From Maricaulis alexandrii (GTDB taxonomy: Bacteria; Pseudomonadota; Alphaproteobacteria; Caulobacterales; Maricaulaceae), in assembly GCF_005871165.1 (NCBI RefSeq), contig NZ_SWKP01000007.1:124001-188000 (forward strand): 64,000 nt of DNA. Reading direction: 5' to 3'. Below the pieces are notes generated by a model. The model saw only the letters and a program-made list of their open reading frames with translations, was not told where the DNA came from and ran no database searches. The position numbers and the translations under genes are program-made. Each line of letters begins with the position of its first letter. The stretch's first letter is position 1. Of this stretch, positions 9,373 through 18,978 are shown in pieces.

Positions 9373-11505
9373 GTGGCCGACACCGCTGCTTCTGAAACCT
9401 CCGCCCCCGCGGCGGGAGGCCTTGATTTCCGCGCCCTGCTGAACCGCGTGATGCGCGGTGATGTGGCCTTGGCCGTGGGCATTCTCGCCATTCTGGTGAT
9501 GCTGCTCCTGCCGATGCCCAGCATGCTGCTGGACTTCTCGCTGGCCATCTCCGTGTCGGTCTCCGTCCTGGTCCTGATGACGGCGCTCTTCATCAAGAAG
9601 CCGCTGGAATTCTCGGCCTTCCCGGCCGTCCTGCTGATCACCACCCTGCTCCGGCTGGGCCTGAACATCGCCTCCACCCGCCTGATCCTGTCGCGCGGGC
9701 ATGAAGGCACGAATGCCGCCGGTGAAGTGATCGAGGCCTTCGGCGCCTTCGTCATGCAGGGCAATGTGGTGATCGGGGTGATCGTGTTCTCGATCCTGGT
9801 GATCGTGAACTTTGTCGTCATCACCAAGGGTTCCGGCCGGATCGCGGAAGTCGCGGCCCGCTTCACCCTGGACGCCATGCCCGGCAAGCAGATGGCCATT
9901 GATGCCGATCTGTCCGCCGGACTGATCACCGAAGACGAGGCCCGCAAGCGCCGCGCCGAACTGGAAGGCGAAAGCAATTTCTTCGGTGCCATGGATGGTG
10001 CCTCCAAATTCGTCCGCGGCGATGCCATGGCCGGCCTGATGATCACGGCGATCAATCTGATCGGCGGCATGGTCATCGGTGTGGCCCAGTCCGGCATGGA
10101 CTTCTCCAGCGCCGCAGCCGCCTATTCCACCCTGACAATCGGTGACGGCCTGGTCTCCCAGATCCCGGCCCTGATCATTTCGGTCGCAGCCGGCCTGCTG
10201 GTCTCCAAGGCCGGTGTCGACGGCGAAGCCGACAAGGCCGTGTTCGGCCAGCTGACGGCCAATCCGCAAGGCCTGGGCCTGGTGTCCGCCGTGGCCTTCA
10301 TGGTCGGCGTCCTGCCCGGCATGCCCTTCCTGCCCTTCGCCCTGATGTCCGCCTGTGCCGGAGCCCTGGCCTGGATGAACCGGGATATCGTCGAGCGAAA
10401 AGCCCAGGAAGCCCTGGAGGCAGAGGCCGAGAAAGTGGCCGAGGAAGCCTCCGGCCAGGCCAATGAAGAAGCGCCGATCGAGGACAGCCTGGCCATCGAC
10501 GAGCTGAAAATCGAGCTGGGCTATGGCCTGCTGCCGCTGATCAATGATGTCGACGGCCGCAAGCTGACCGACCAGATCAAGGCGCTCCGCCGCTCGCTGG
10601 CCGAGGAAATGGGCTTCATCACCCCGGCCGTCCGCATCATCGACAACATGACGCTGGGCAATAACGAGTACACGATCCGCATCAAGGAACTGGAGGCCGG
10701 TCGTGGCCAGCTGCAGCTCCACAAACTCCTGGTCATGGATCCGTCCGGCATGCAGATCGACATGCCCGGTGATCACGTGAAGGAACCGACCTTCGGCCTG
10801 CCGGCCACCTGGATCGAGGAAGGCCTGCGCGAGGAAGCCAGCTTCCGGGGCTATACGATCGTCGAGCCGGCCGCGGTTCTGGTCACCCATATGACCGAAT
10901 TGCTGCGCGAGAACATGGCCGACCTGCTGTCCTATGCCGAGGTCGAGAAGCTGATCGACAAACTGTCCAAGGAACACAAGAAGCTGGTCGACGACATCAC
11001 CCCGTCCCAGATCAGCCGCGCCGGCATCCAGCGCGTCCTGCAGATGCTGATCCGCGAGCGCGTCTCGATCCGCGACCTCCCGACCATCCTGGAAGGCGTC
11101 GCCGAGGCCAGCTCCACGACCCAGAATATCGACGCCATCGTCGAGCATGTCCGCGCCCGCCTGGCCCGCCAGCTGTGCCACGCCAACAAGGCGCATGACG
11201 GCGTCCTGCCGGTGCTGGCCATGGGGCCGCAGTGGGAGCAGGCCTTCATGGAATCCCTGGTAGGAGAAGGCGACCGCCGTCAGCTCGCCCTGGCCCCGTC
11301 CAAACTGCACGACTTCGTTGCGGCGATCAGAAACTCTTTTGAAACCGCATCAACTCAGGGTCATGTACCGGTGCTGCTGACAAGCCCGATGATTCGTCCG
11401 TATGTCCGCTCGCTGGTGGAACGTTTCCGCCCGCAGACTGTGGTGATGTCACAGAACGAGATTCACCCCAGCGCCCGGCTGAAAACCCTGGGTCATGTCG
11501 GCTGA
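9373..11505 (+). CDS. flhA: Flagellar biosynthesis protein FlhA
   Basis: FlhA is the export-gate membrane protein of the flagellar type III system. The 710-residue product has about eight membrane segments in the first ~335 residues. The family signature appears in STRLILSRGHEGTNAAGEVI and DAMPGKQMAIDADLSAG. A large cytoplasmic ring-forming domain follows. Start is GTG, 12 bp after flbD. Full length. Confidence 0.97.
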   Translation: MADTAASETSAPAAGGLDFRALLNRVMRGDVALAVGILAILVMLLLPMPSMLLDFSLAISVSVSVLVLMTALFIKKPLEFSAFPAVLLITTLLRLGLNIASTRLILSRGHEGTNAAGEVIEAFGAFVMQGNVVIGVIVFSILVIVNFVVITKGSGRIAEVAARFTLDAMPGKQMAIDADLSAGLITEDEARKRRAELEGESNFFGAMDGASKFVRGDAMAGLMITAINLIGGMVIGVAQSGMDFSSAAAAYSTLTIGDGLVSQIPALIISVAAGLLVSKAGVDGEADKAVFGQLTANPQGLGLVSAVAFMVGVLPGMPFLPFALMSACAGALAWMNRDIVERKAQEALEAEAEKVAEEASGQANEEAPIEDSLAIDELKIELGYGLLPLINDVDGRKLTDQIKALRRSLAEEMGFITPAVRIIDNMTLGNNEYTIRIKELEAGRGQLQLHKLLVMDPSGMQIDMPGDHVKEPTFGLPATWIEEGLREEASFRGYTIVEPAAVLVTHMTELLRENMADLLSYAEVEKLIDKLSKEHKKLVDDITPSQISRAGIQRVLQMLIRERVSIRDLPTILEGVAEASSTTQNIDAIVEHVRARLARQLCHANKAHDGVLPVLAMGPQWEQAFMESLVGEGDRRQLALAPSKLHDFVAAIRNSFETASTQGHVPVLLTSPMIRPYVRSLVERFRPQTVVMSQNEIHPSARLKTLGHVG

Positions 11506-11540
11506 ACCGGCCCCATGCTCGCCCGCAACTGAACTGAACC

Positions 11541-12533
11541 ATGCGACTTAGAACCTTCTCTGCCCAGTCACTCTCCCAGGCCATGGCCGACGTGCGCCGC
11601 GAAATGGGACCGGAAGCGGTCATCATCGCGACCTCGGACGGCCCGGACGGGGGTGTCCAGGTGCGGGCGGCTGCCGAGGCGACCCAGCTACGCGAACCGG
11701 CCGAACCCGTGCGGGAGCGCGCCGAGCGTCTGAAGGCCGAAGCCGATATCGAGCGCGGCCTGCGTGAGGACAATGATCTGGATCGCGTCATCCGGGCGCT
11801 GGGCTTCCATCGCGCACCGGGTGTGTCGGCCCAGGCGCTGATCCGGTCAGCCCATGACCTGACGGACGGCCAGGCTGTGTCACGCCTCGCCCACGCCATC
11901 GAGGCCCGCTACACCTTCCAGCCCCTGCCCGCGGTTCCCGAGCATCCGGTCCTGTTTGCCGGCACGCCGGGGGTCGGCAAGACGTCCATTCTCGCCAAGA
12001 TCGCCGCTCGCGCCATCACGGCCGGCGCGCGTCCGACGCTGATTTCCTGTGACGGGGAACGGGCCGGCGCTGCGGGCCGGCTGAGCGCCCTGGCCGAACG
12101 CATGGGGGCCGAATTCAAGTCGGTCGATGATCCGCGCGAGATGATCGATGCGGTGGACGGGGTGGAGGGACCTGTCCTGGTGGACAGCCCGGCCATCAAC
12201 CCGTTCGAACTGGACGATCTGGACATGACGCTCGCCTTTGCGGACAGCGCCCAGGCCGAGATTGTCTATGTCTTCGATGCTGGGCTGACACCGGAGGACG
12301 CCGAGGATGGCGCCTCCCTGTTCGCCTCGATCGGTGCCAGCCGCTGCATTCCGGTGAAGCTGGACTGCGCCCGCCGCCTCGGCGCCATTCTCGGCGTCGG
12401 CGAAACCGGTCTGGCCTTTGCCCAGATCTCCTCAACGCCCTTCATCGGTGGCGGCCTGGCTCCGGCCACGCCCCTGCGCCTGGCGCGCGCCCTGATCGAA
12501 GACCGGCTCACCCCTTTTGAAGAGGCGGACTGA
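11541..12533 (+). CDS. flhF: FlhF-like SRP-family GTPase with altered G motifs
   Basis: FlhF GTPases place the flagellum at the cell pole. The 330-residue product starts with the FlhF N-terminus (MRLRTFSAQSLSQAMADVRR) and carries an SRP-type NG domain from ~residue 110. The P-loop is GTPGVGKTS. The usual DTYRxGA is replaced by SCDGERAGA, the DTAG motif by DSPAIN, and TKLD by VKLD. The fold is clear, but GTP hydrolysis may be weakened. It overlaps the following minD-like gene by one base, consistent with a coupled FlhF/FlhG pair. Confidence 0.82.
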   Translation: MRLRTFSAQSLSQAMADVRREMGPEAVIIATSDGPDGGVQVRAAAEATQLREPAEPVRERAERLKAEADIERGLREDNDLDRVIRALGFHRAPGVSAQALIRSAHDLTDGQAVSRLAHAIEARYTFQPLPAVPEHPVLFAGTPGVGKTSILAKIAARAITAGARPTLISCDGERAGAAGRLSALAERMGAEFKSVDDPREMIDAVDGVEGPVLVDSPAINPFELDDLDMTLAFADSAQAEIVYVFDAGLTPEDAEDGASLFASIGASRCIPVKLDCARRLGAILGVGETGLAFAQISSTPFIGGGLAPATPLRLARALIEDRLTPFEEAD

Positions 12534-13333
12534 TGAAGCTCGCATCTGCCCCCCAAGATCGTTCCGCCGGCCGTATCCTGGCCGTGGCCTCCGGCAAGGG
12601 CGGGGTCGGCAAGACGACCTGCTCGATCGGCATGGCCCATGCCTTCTCCAGCCTGGGCGAACGCGTCCTTCTGGTCGATGGCGATCTGGGCATGGCCAAT
12701 ATTGACGTGCAGCTGGGCCTGCAGCCGGTCTCCGACATCTCCAGCGTCCTGAATGGCCGTGTCGAGCTGAAGGATGCCGTCACGCCGGCCCTTGGTGGTG
12801 CCGACGAAAATGGTGGCTTCGATGTCATTTCCGGTCGGTCCGGATCCGGCACCCTGGCCAATCTGTCCGGCCCGGGCCTGACCAAGCTGGCCAGTGGCGT
12901 GGCCGCCCTTTCCCTGTCCTATGACCGGGCCGTCCTGGATCTGGCCGCCGGTGCGGATCGTGCCACGATCCGCCTTGCCCTGACAGCCGATGATGTCGTG
13001 GTCGTGATCAATGACGAACCGACCTCGCTGACCGATGCCTATGCCTTCGTGAAGACCCTGCGTCTGCATGATGACGGGGCTTCGCCGCTCGTCGTGGTCA
13101 ATAATGCTCCGGACGGCAAGACGGCCCGCGAAGCCTTCGCAGCCTTCCGCAAGACCTGCGAGGCCTTCCTCTCCTTCACGCCGACCCTGGCCGGCATCAT
13201 CCGGCGCGATGCCAATGTTCCGGCTGCCATCCGTCAGCAGACCTGCGTCGCCAAGCGCGCACCCGCCTGTGACGCGGCCAAGGATATTCGCGGAATTGCC
13301 GGATCGCTCGCACGTGGTAAAGAAGCGGCGTAG
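12533..13333 (+). CDS. flhG: FlhG/FleN (MinD-like) ATPase
   Basis: FlhG limits flagellar number and antagonises FlhF. The 266-residue product has the deviant Walker A GKGGVGKTT (~residues 22-30) and LLVDGDLGMANIDVQLGL, both typical of MinD/ParA-type FlhG. Switch regions follow. It shares a TGATG junction with the flhF-like gene, indicating translational coupling. Length is near the low end for FlhG. Confidence 0.88.
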   Translation: MKLASAPQDRSAGRILAVASGKGGVGKTTCSIGMAHAFSSLGERVLLVDGDLGMANIDVQLGLQPVSDISSVLNGRVELKDAVTPALGGADENGGFDVISGRSGSGTLANLSGPGLTKLASGVAALSLSYDRAVLDLAAGADRATIRLALTADDVVVVINDEPTSLTDAYAFVKTLRLHDDGASPLVVVNNAPDGKTAREAFAAFRKTCEAFLSFTPTLAGIIRRDANVPAAIRQQTCVAKRAPACDAAKDIRGIAGSLARGKEAA

Positions 13334-13372
13334 AGTGGACTGACGCCATGGGGACGGCGTTCGGGGGGCAAA

Positions 13373-13696
13373 ATGTACGAATCCTGGGGAGACCGGCTGG
13401 CCAATGGCTTCACGCCTTTTGACTGGTGGCTGATCATCGTTCTTTCGCTGGTCGCGGCGCTGATCATGAGGAAATGGCCACAATGGCCGGCTGCGGCAGC
13501 CATCGCCTTCTTTGTCGATGCGGCGGCCCCCTTCTTCTACCGCTGGGCCGTCGGCATTCCTCCGGATTTCGCGCTGGATTTTGCCGTGTCCCGGTTGGAT
13601 GACCGCGGCGGCATCGTAGTCCTGCTGCGCCTCACCTTCTACATGCTGGCGATTGGCGCGATTTACTGGACCAAGCGGCGTTACAGCCGGCACTGA
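13373..13696 (+). CDS. Small membrane protein of unknown function at the end of the flagellar operon
   Basis: The 107-residue product has three likely membrane segments (residues ~18-35, ~41-60, ~84-100) and a basic C-terminal tail (TKRRYSRH). I do not recognise a family. It starts 39 bp after flhG and ends at a strong terminator, so it is probably the last gene of the operon. A flagellar or polar role is only an inference from position. Confidence 0.7.
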   Translation: MYESWGDRLANGFTPFDWWLIIVLSLVAALIMRKWPQWPAAAAIAFFVDAAAPFFYRWAVGIPPDFALDFAVSRLDDRGGIVVLLRLTFYMLAIGAIYWTKRRYSRH

Positions 13697-13699
13697 CAA

Positions 13700-13727
13700 A
13701 AAAGGCGGACCGCAAGGCCCGCCTTTT
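13700..13727. terminator. Bidirectional terminator between the flagellar operon and the lipoprotein gene
   Basis: A 12-bp stem with one mismatch (AAAAGGCGGACC / GGCCCGCCTTTT) and a GCAA tetraloop carries A- and T-runs on the two sides, so it can serve both convergent genes. Confidence 0.85.
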
Positions 13728-13751
13728 CCATGTCTGCCCGGGTTACAGCCG

Positions 13752-14747
13752 CTAGTCGATCACGGTGATCTGGCTGTCCAGATAGGTCTCGGCCTCGGCG
13801 AAGGCCTCATCCACGGTCGCCAGTCCGAACAGGACCCGCTGGCCCGCTTCCAGGACCGGACCGTAAAGCAGCGTGCCTTCGGCATCATCCTCGATATGGA
13901 AACGTTGCGTATTGTCCTCCAGCCAGTCAAAGCGCGCACGGACCAGGGCCCAGTAGTCTTCGGTCGCCGCCCAGTAATCCAGCGCGGCCTGGTCGTTGGA
14001 CAGGTCCGTATTCCGATAAGTGTTCACACCGATCTCGCGCACCAGTTCGTGCGTGGTGCCATCGGCTTCCACCACCAGCTTGGAATTGTCCTGCTCATGG
14101 GTCCAGCCCCAGGACGTGACAGTGTGGCGGTTCACGGCCGCGATGACATCATAGTCGTCCCGGGTCGTGTCATCCCGTCGTGGCAGGGGACGCCAGGAGA
14201 CCGGCGGTTCCCAGGTCGACACGCCGTCTTCGTCATGGGTCCAGGGCGCGACCGCCGCATAACGCGGGCTGTCATCGACCTGATAGACGGTCTGCGACCA
14301 GGCCCCGGCCGCTTCCCCGGCGGACACCGGTTCCACTGTCCAGTCATCATGACCCTGGAAGGCCAGAACGCTGTCCGGCTGGTATTCCCAGTCCTGACGC
14401 CAGTGCTTCACGATGAAGGGATTGTCCTCCTCACCGACGATCAGCAGATGCTGCAGCATGATGAAGTCACCCGTGTCTTCCACCACAACCACGACTTCGC
14501 GGGCCGGCGTGAATTTCGGCTCGGCAAGCTCATAGCCCTCGGCCACCGGCACGGTCTCGCGGAAATCGAAGGTCACGGCATACTCGCCCTGCATGGCCAG
14601 GATCGCCGCCCGGTCCTGCTCATAGGCTGCCTGGCTGTGCGTGGCACTCGGCTCGGCCTGGGGCGCCGTACCAGTCGGCGCCGGTTCCGTCGTGGCGCAG
14701 CCGGTCACTAGAAGCGCGGCCGCGGCGGTGAAGTAAGCGAATTTCAT
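13752..14747 (-). CDS. Lipoprotein, probable DUF6607 family
   Basis: The product begins MKFAYFTAAAALLVTGC, a lipoprotein signal with lipobox LVTGC, so it is anchored to a membrane at Cys17. The mature ~315 residues include FIVKHWRQDWEYQPDSVLAF and several Trp-rich blocks (VSWRPLPRRDD) that I associate with DUF6607. An alternative ATG four codons upstream is possible. It is divergent from a TonB-dependent receptor across a 134 bp gap with an inverted repeat and AT-rich iron-box-like sequence. A role in haem or iron uptake is therefore suggested, not shown. Confidence 0.7.
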   Translation of the reverse strand: MKFAYFTAAAALLVTGCATTEPAPTGTAPQAEPSATHSQAAYEQDRAAILAMQGEYAVTFDFRETVPVAEGYELAEPKFTPAREVVVVVEDTGDFIMLQHLLIVGEEDNPFIVKHWRQDWEYQPDSVLAFQGHDDWTVEPVSAGEAAGAWSQTVYQVDDSPRYAAVAPWTHDEDGVSTWEPPVSWRPLPRRDDTTRDDYDVIAAVNRHTVTSWGWTHEQDNSKLVVEADGTTHELVREIGVNTYRNTDLSNDQAALDYWAATEDYWALVRARFDWLEDNTQRFHIEDDAEGTLLYGPVLEAGQRVLFGLATVDEAFAEAETYLDSQITVID

Positions 14748-14804
14748 AGGAAGCCTCATCCCCGTCAAAGAAACCCCGGAAAGTTTCCGGTGTAAGTCGC
14801 GAAA

Positions 14805-14866
14805 GATTCTCACTTGCATTATCAAAATGCAAGAGCCAGAACTGCAGGCAATGCAAATCATTCTCA
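14805..14866. promoter_or_regulatory. Candidate iron-responsive operator between the divergent lipoprotein and receptor genes
   Basis: A perfect 8-bp inverted repeat (CTTGCATT, five bases, AATGCAAG; 14813-14833) lies between two similar strings, GATTCTCA (14805-14812) and CATTCTCA (14859-14866). The latter resembles half of a Fur-type box (AATCATTCTCA). Together they sit where one operator could control both genes. Fur, Irr or another regulator cannot be distinguished from sequence alone. Confidence 0.4.
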
Positions 14867-14881
14867 AAAGAGGGACGCGTA

Positions 14882-16966
14882 ATGAAATCCGTGTTGTTGA
14901 GTGGCGCTGCAGCGCTGGCACTGGCCACACCCGCCTTGGCGCAGACGCAGGACGAGGACGAAACCATCGACGTGATCGTCGTGGAGACCACGAAGACCCG
15001 GCTGGACGCCTTCGTCTATCCGGGCATGACCGCCACGATCGATGCCGAAGCCCTCGACCTCTATCGCCCCTCCGATCTGGATGATCTCCTGCGCCAATTG
15101 CCCGGACTGGAAGTCAGCGGCGGTCCGCGCCGCACCGGTCAGACCCTGGCCCTGCGCGGCCAGGGCCGCGAGAACACCACTCTCCTGCTCGACGGCGCGC
15201 GCCAGAATTACGGATCGGCCCATGACGGGGTCTTCTTCATCGACCCGGCCCTGCTGGTCAGCGTGGAGGCCGTGCGGGGGCCAGCGTCCGCGCTTTACGG
15301 CTCTGGCGCTTCAGGCGGCGTGGTCGCCTTCCGGACGGCCGGCGCCGATGACCTGCTCGCAGCAGACGAGGATTGGGGCTTCAGCCTCGGGGCCGGATAC
15401 CGCACGGTCGACGAGGAATTGCGTGGATCGGCCAGCGTCTATGGTCGCCACGGCACGTTCGACGCCCTCGCCTCGGTCTCGCGCCGTTCGTCCGGCGACA
15501 TCACGCTGGGATCCGGCGACCATCTGCCGGCCAGTGATGAAAGCCTCTCCACCCTGCTCAAGCTCGGCAATGATTTTGGAGACGGCATGCGGGCCGAATT
15601 GAGCTGGCAACTGTTTGACGGTGAAGCGGTGGAACCGAACAATGCCCAGGGCGTCGCTTCGGTCGGCTCCCTCAACGCCCTCGCCCAGAAAGATATCGAA
15701 TCGGACAATCTGACGCTCAATGCCCGGATCGCGCCGCCCAGCCTGGACTGGCTGAACCTGGACCTCACTGTCTATTCCAACACGTCCGGCGTGGATGAGC
15801 TGGAACTGGAAACGGGCCGGCAATTGCGCCGCGATCTGGAAACCGTCGGTATTCGCGGCGACCAGCGCTTTGAATTCGCGCTCGGGGCCTATGATGCCGC
15901 GCTGGTCGTAGGAGGTGAATACTATGAAGACAGCCAGGACGGCTTTGACAGCGACGACCCGAACGGCACACGCGGCGGCGCCCCGGATGCCGACAGCCAG
16001 TTCGCCGCCGGCTGGACACAGCTGGAGATCGACGGCCCCGCGCCACTGGGCCTGCCAGGCCGACTGATCGTACTGCCGGGCGTGCGCTATGACAGTTTCG
16101 AGACCTCGACCCCGACCAGCGCCGCTGTCACCAGCGATGCCACCTCATCCCGGCTCGGCCTGACCTATGCGCCGACCGAGCGCTTCAATGTCTTCGTCAG
16201 CTGGGGTGAAGCCTTCCGGGCCCCGTCGATCAACGAACTCTATATCGACGGCACTCACTTCTCCCTGCCCCACATCATTCTGGGCGCCCCGGTTTTCATC
16301 ACCAATGAGTTCATCGCCAATCCGGATCTCCTGCCGGAAGAGACGGAAACCCTGGAGATCGGCTTCGGTCTCGACCTCGCCGACCAGATCGGCGTGGACC
16401 GGTTGGATCTGCGGGCCTCGGTGTATGAGACGCAGGCGGATAACCTGATCGACCTCTTCGTCGACTTCGCCTTTGATCCGACCTGTTTCGCCCCGCCCTT
16501 CTTCTCGCCCTGTTCGGCCGGCACCACGCAAAGCCGCAATGTGGGCTCGGCCGAGCTGACCGGGTATGAAGCCCAGATCGGCTTCGCCCAGGGGCCGCTG
16601 GCCATCGATGCCTCACTGACCGGGATTGATGGAGAGGATACGGAAACCGGCGACCCGCTGGGCTCACTGGCTCCGACGCGTCTTTTCGTGGACGCGCGCT
16701 GGCACTTCGAGGATCAGCGCTTCATCCTGGGTAGCCGCATCCAGGCCGCCGACGACTATGACGCCCCGACCGATACGAGCGCGCATCGCCCCGGTTATGT
16801 CGTCGCCGATCTCTATGCCCGCTGGCAGCCGATCGAAGACAATGGCCTGACCTTCAATGCCGGTGTCGAGAATGTGCTGGACCATGATTATGACCGCGTC
16901 TTTGCCGGTGTCAGTGAGCCGGGGCGGTCCTTCCGGTTCGATGTCAGCTGGTCGCAGGCTTTCTAG
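14882..16966 (+). CDS. TonB-dependent outer-membrane receptor, haem/haemoprotein type
   Basis: The 694-residue product has a signal peptide ending TPALAQ, a plug domain (~residues 35-150, with GGPRRTGQTLALRGQGREN and VRGPASALYGSGASGGVV) and a 22-strand-type barrel. The block around residues 440-500 (SWGEAFRAPSINELYIDG, HF, then IANPDLLPEETETLEIG) is typical of haem or haemoglobin receptors. The C-terminus ends in an aromatic beta strand with Phe last. A terminator follows. Substrate is inferred from the family pattern only. Confidence 0.88.
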   Translation: MKSVLLSGAAALALATPALAQTQDEDETIDVIVVETTKTRLDAFVYPGMTATIDAEALDLYRPSDLDDLLRQLPGLEVSGGPRRTGQTLALRGQGRENTTLLLDGARQNYGSAHDGVFFIDPALLVSVEAVRGPASALYGSGASGGVVAFRTAGADDLLAADEDWGFSLGAGYRTVDEELRGSASVYGRHGTFDALASVSRRSSGDITLGSGDHLPASDESLSTLLKLGNDFGDGMRAELSWQLFDGEAVEPNNAQGVASVGSLNALAQKDIESDNLTLNARIAPPSLDWLNLDLTVYSNTSGVDELELETGRQLRRDLETVGIRGDQRFEFALGAYDAALVVGGEYYEDSQDGFDSDDPNGTRGGAPDADSQFAAGWTQLEIDGPAPLGLPGRLIVLPGVRYDSFETSTPTSAAVTSDATSSRLGLTYAPTERFNVFVSWGEAFRAPSINELYIDGTHFSLPHIILGAPVFITNEFIANPDLLPEETETLEIGFGLDLADQIGVDRLDLRASVYETQADNLIDLFVDFAFDPTCFAPPFFSPCSAGTTQSRNVGSAELTGYEAQIGFAQGPLAIDASLTGIDGEDTETGDPLGSLAPTRLFVDARWHFEDQRFILGSRIQAADDYDAPTDTSAHRPGYVVADLYARWQPIEDNGLTFNAGVENVLDHDYDRVFAGVSEPGRSFRFDVSWSQAF

Positions 16967-16984
16967 CCAGCTGACCGACTAGCG

Positions 16985-17032
16985 GGGCGGCGTGTTGTGC
17001 CGCCCTGTCCGGCCGGTCCGTCCGGACCGGCC
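16985..17032 (+). other. Two stacked hairpins after the TonB receptor gene
   Basis: Two stems follow the stop: GGGCGGC/GCCGCCC (16985-17005) and GGCCGGTCC/GGACCGGCC (17011-17032). Neither has a T-run. They precede the true terminator at 17068 and may protect the transcript 3' end. Confidence 0.55.
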
Positions 17033-17067
17033 CATTTCGCAGGTGGGAAACTGTGAGAGCCACTCAG

Positions 17068-17101
17068 CCCGGGCCTTCCCCAGAAGGTCCGGGACTTTTT
17101 T
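17068..17101 (+). terminator. Intrinsic terminator of the TonB receptor gene
   Basis: An 11-bp stem with one G-T pair (CCCGGGCCTTC / GAAGGTCCGGG) closes on a four-base loop, then AC and six T. It faces the end of fliJ on the other strand. Confidence 0.9.
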
Positions 17102-17102
17102 G

Positions 17103-17519
17103 TCAGTGCGGACGGGCGTGACGGATCTGCGCGATCTCGTCCAGCTCGTCCTGTTCGGCCTTGCGGACGGCTTCCTCGATCCGGGCCAGACGGCGCTCTT
17201 CCAGAAGCTCGTACTTTTTCAGTTCCTGGAAGGCTTCCGACAGGCGGGCCCGCAGGGCATCAGCCTGAACCTCGACCTCGTCCAGCGAGAGGCGGATGTT
17301 TTCCTTCCGCTTGATCACGGCCTGGGCATAAGACCCGTAGGCAACAAAGCCTTCCTTGGATTCCGTCGCAGCCGCCTGCTCTTCCGGCACCGAGGCTTCC
17401 AGGCGCTCGATCTGGTCGATCAGGGATTGGCGCGAGCGGTCGAGCTCGGCCATCTGTTTCTGCAATTCTTCAACCTTGAACCGGGCCAGCCGGATCAGGG
17501 GTTCATGTGAGCGGGTCAT
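17103..17519 (-). CDS. fliJ: Flagellar export chaperone FliJ
   Basis: FliJ is the small coiled-coil component of the FliHIJ export ATPase complex. The 138-residue product is almost entirely charged helix with heptad-like Leu spacing ([20 protein letters not shown] and [20 protein letters not shown]). Its start overlaps the fliI stop by four bases. Sequence conservation in FliJ is weak, so the call rests on coiled coil, length and the coupled position after fliI. Confidence 0.85.
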   Translation of the reverse strand: MTRSHEPLIRLARFKVEELQKQMAELDRSRQSLIDQIERLEASVPEEQAAATESKEGFVAYGSYAQAVIKRKENIRLSLDEVEVQADALRARLSEAFQELKKYELLEERRLARIEEAVRKAEQDELDEIAQIRHARPH

Positions 17520-18862
17520 GAGCGCTCTCCTTTACCACCACCCAAAATCTCGGCCAGCATGGCGAAGGTCGTCGGAATGTCCGCCGCCTCGTCTTTTTGC
17601 TGCCCGAGGAATGCTTCCAACGGTTCGTTGAGAGCAATCGCCCGGTCCACCACCGGGTTCGATCCCTGGGTGTAAGCTCCCAGTCGGATCAATTCTTCCA
17701 TGTCGGCATAGGACGACAGGTATTTGCGCGCTTCGGCCACCAGCGGACGCTGCTCGGGGTCGAAGACCTCCGGCGCGGTCCGGCTGACCGATTTGAGAAC
17801 ATCAATGGCCGGATAGCGGCCGCGTTCGGCGATCGCCCGGCTCATCACCACGTGGCCATCCAGGATACCGCGCACGGCATCGGCGATCGGTTCATTATGG
17901 TCGTCACCATCGACCAGAACCGTGAACAGGCCGGTGATCGTGCCCGTCTTGCCGCCATCCTGGCGCACGGGACCAGGGCCGGCGCGCTCCAGCAGGCGCG
18001 GCAGTTCGGCAAACACGGACGGAGTGTAACCCCGTGTCGTCGGCGGCTCGCCGGCCGCCAGACCGATCTCGCGCTGGGCGAGCGCAAAACGGGTCACGCT
18101 GTCCATCAGGCAGAGGACATCCAGCCCCTGATCGCGGAAATACTCCGCCGTGGTCAGGGTCAGGTGCGCCGCCTGGCGACGGGCCAGGGCGGGCGCGTCC
18201 GAGGTCTCGGTAATCACGACAGAGCGCTTGCGGCCTTCCGGACCCAGCACATCCTCGACGAACTCACGGGCTTCACGACCCCGTTCACCGATCAGGCCGA
18301 TCACGATGACATCCGCATCACAGGCCCGGGCCAGCATGGACATCAGGACCGACTTGCCGACACCGGAGCCGGCGAAGATGCCCAGGCGCTGGCCGCGGCG
18401 CATCGGAACGAAACCGTTCAGGACACGCACGCCCAGATCCAGGCGGTCGCCCAGACGGGCCCGTCCATGGGCGCTCGGCGGATTGCCTTTCAGCGGATAG
18501 GGGTGATTGCCCTCATGCAGGCTTCCCTGCCCGTCCAGCGGACGGCCGAAACCATCCAGTACCCGGCCGAGCCAAGCCTGCGAGGGGCGCACGCGCGCCG
18601 CTTCCGGCTGCAGATAAACCTTGGCCCCGGGCCGGACACCTTCCAGCGGGCCGAACGGCATCATCAGGGCGGTTTCGCCCCGGAAGCCGACAATTTCACA
18701 TTCGGCAGATCCTTGGGACGTTTCGATTCGGGCATGCGCACCCAGCGAGAGGCCCGCCTTGGGGCCCTCGGCTTCGACGAGCAAACCATTGAGCGCACAC
18801 ACGCGGCCTTCCAGCACGCGGTCGTCCAGGCGCTCAATGCGATTGATCAGGGTCTGCATCAT
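17516..18862 (-). CDS. fliI: Flagellum-specific ATPase FliI
   Basis: FliI is the F1-beta-like ATPase that energises or primes flagellar export. The 448-residue product has Walker [12 protein letters not shown] and the hexamer signature [20 protein letters not shown]. Walker B is [20 protein letters not shown], followed by [20 protein letters not shown]. Length is normal. It is transcribed away from ctrA, with fliJ overlapping its end. Its promoter must lie in the shared 524 bp gap. Confidence 0.97.
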   Translation of the reverse strand: MMQTLINRIERLDDRVLEGRVCALNGLLVEAEGPKAGLSLGAHARIETSQGSAECEIVGFRGETALMMPFGPLEGVRPGAKVYLQPEAARVRPSQAWLGRVLDGFGRPLDGQGSLHEGNHPYPLKGNPPSAHGRARLGDRLDLGVRVLNGFVPMRRGQRLGIFAGSGVGKSVLMSMLARACDADVIVIGLIGERGREAREFVEDVLGPEGRKRSVVITETSDAPALARRQAAHLTLTTAEYFRDQGLDVLCLMDSVTRFALAQREIGLAAGEPPTTRGYTPSVFAELPRLLERAGPGPVRQDGGKTGTITGLFTVLVDGDDHNEPIADAVRGILDGHVVMSRAIAERGRYPAIDVLKSVSRTAPEVFDPEQRPLVAEARKYLSSYADMEELIRLGAYTQGSNPVVDRAIALNEPLEAFLGQQKDEAADIPTTFAMLAEILGGGKGERS

Positions 18863-18978
18863 TACGGGATGGCCCGCCTCTCAAACGTACGGCGTTGGGT
18901 GCCGGTACGCGCTCACCCTACACCCCAGCCGGTTGCCTTGGTGTAAACACCCGGCATTTTTTGCAGGGGCGGAGTGAC

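Noticed and set aside
7864-11310. 1148-codon open frame on the minus strand opposite flbD and flhA
   Set aside because: It mirrors the codon pattern of the real + strand genes in a GC-rich genome, has no family features, and the + strand genes are certain.
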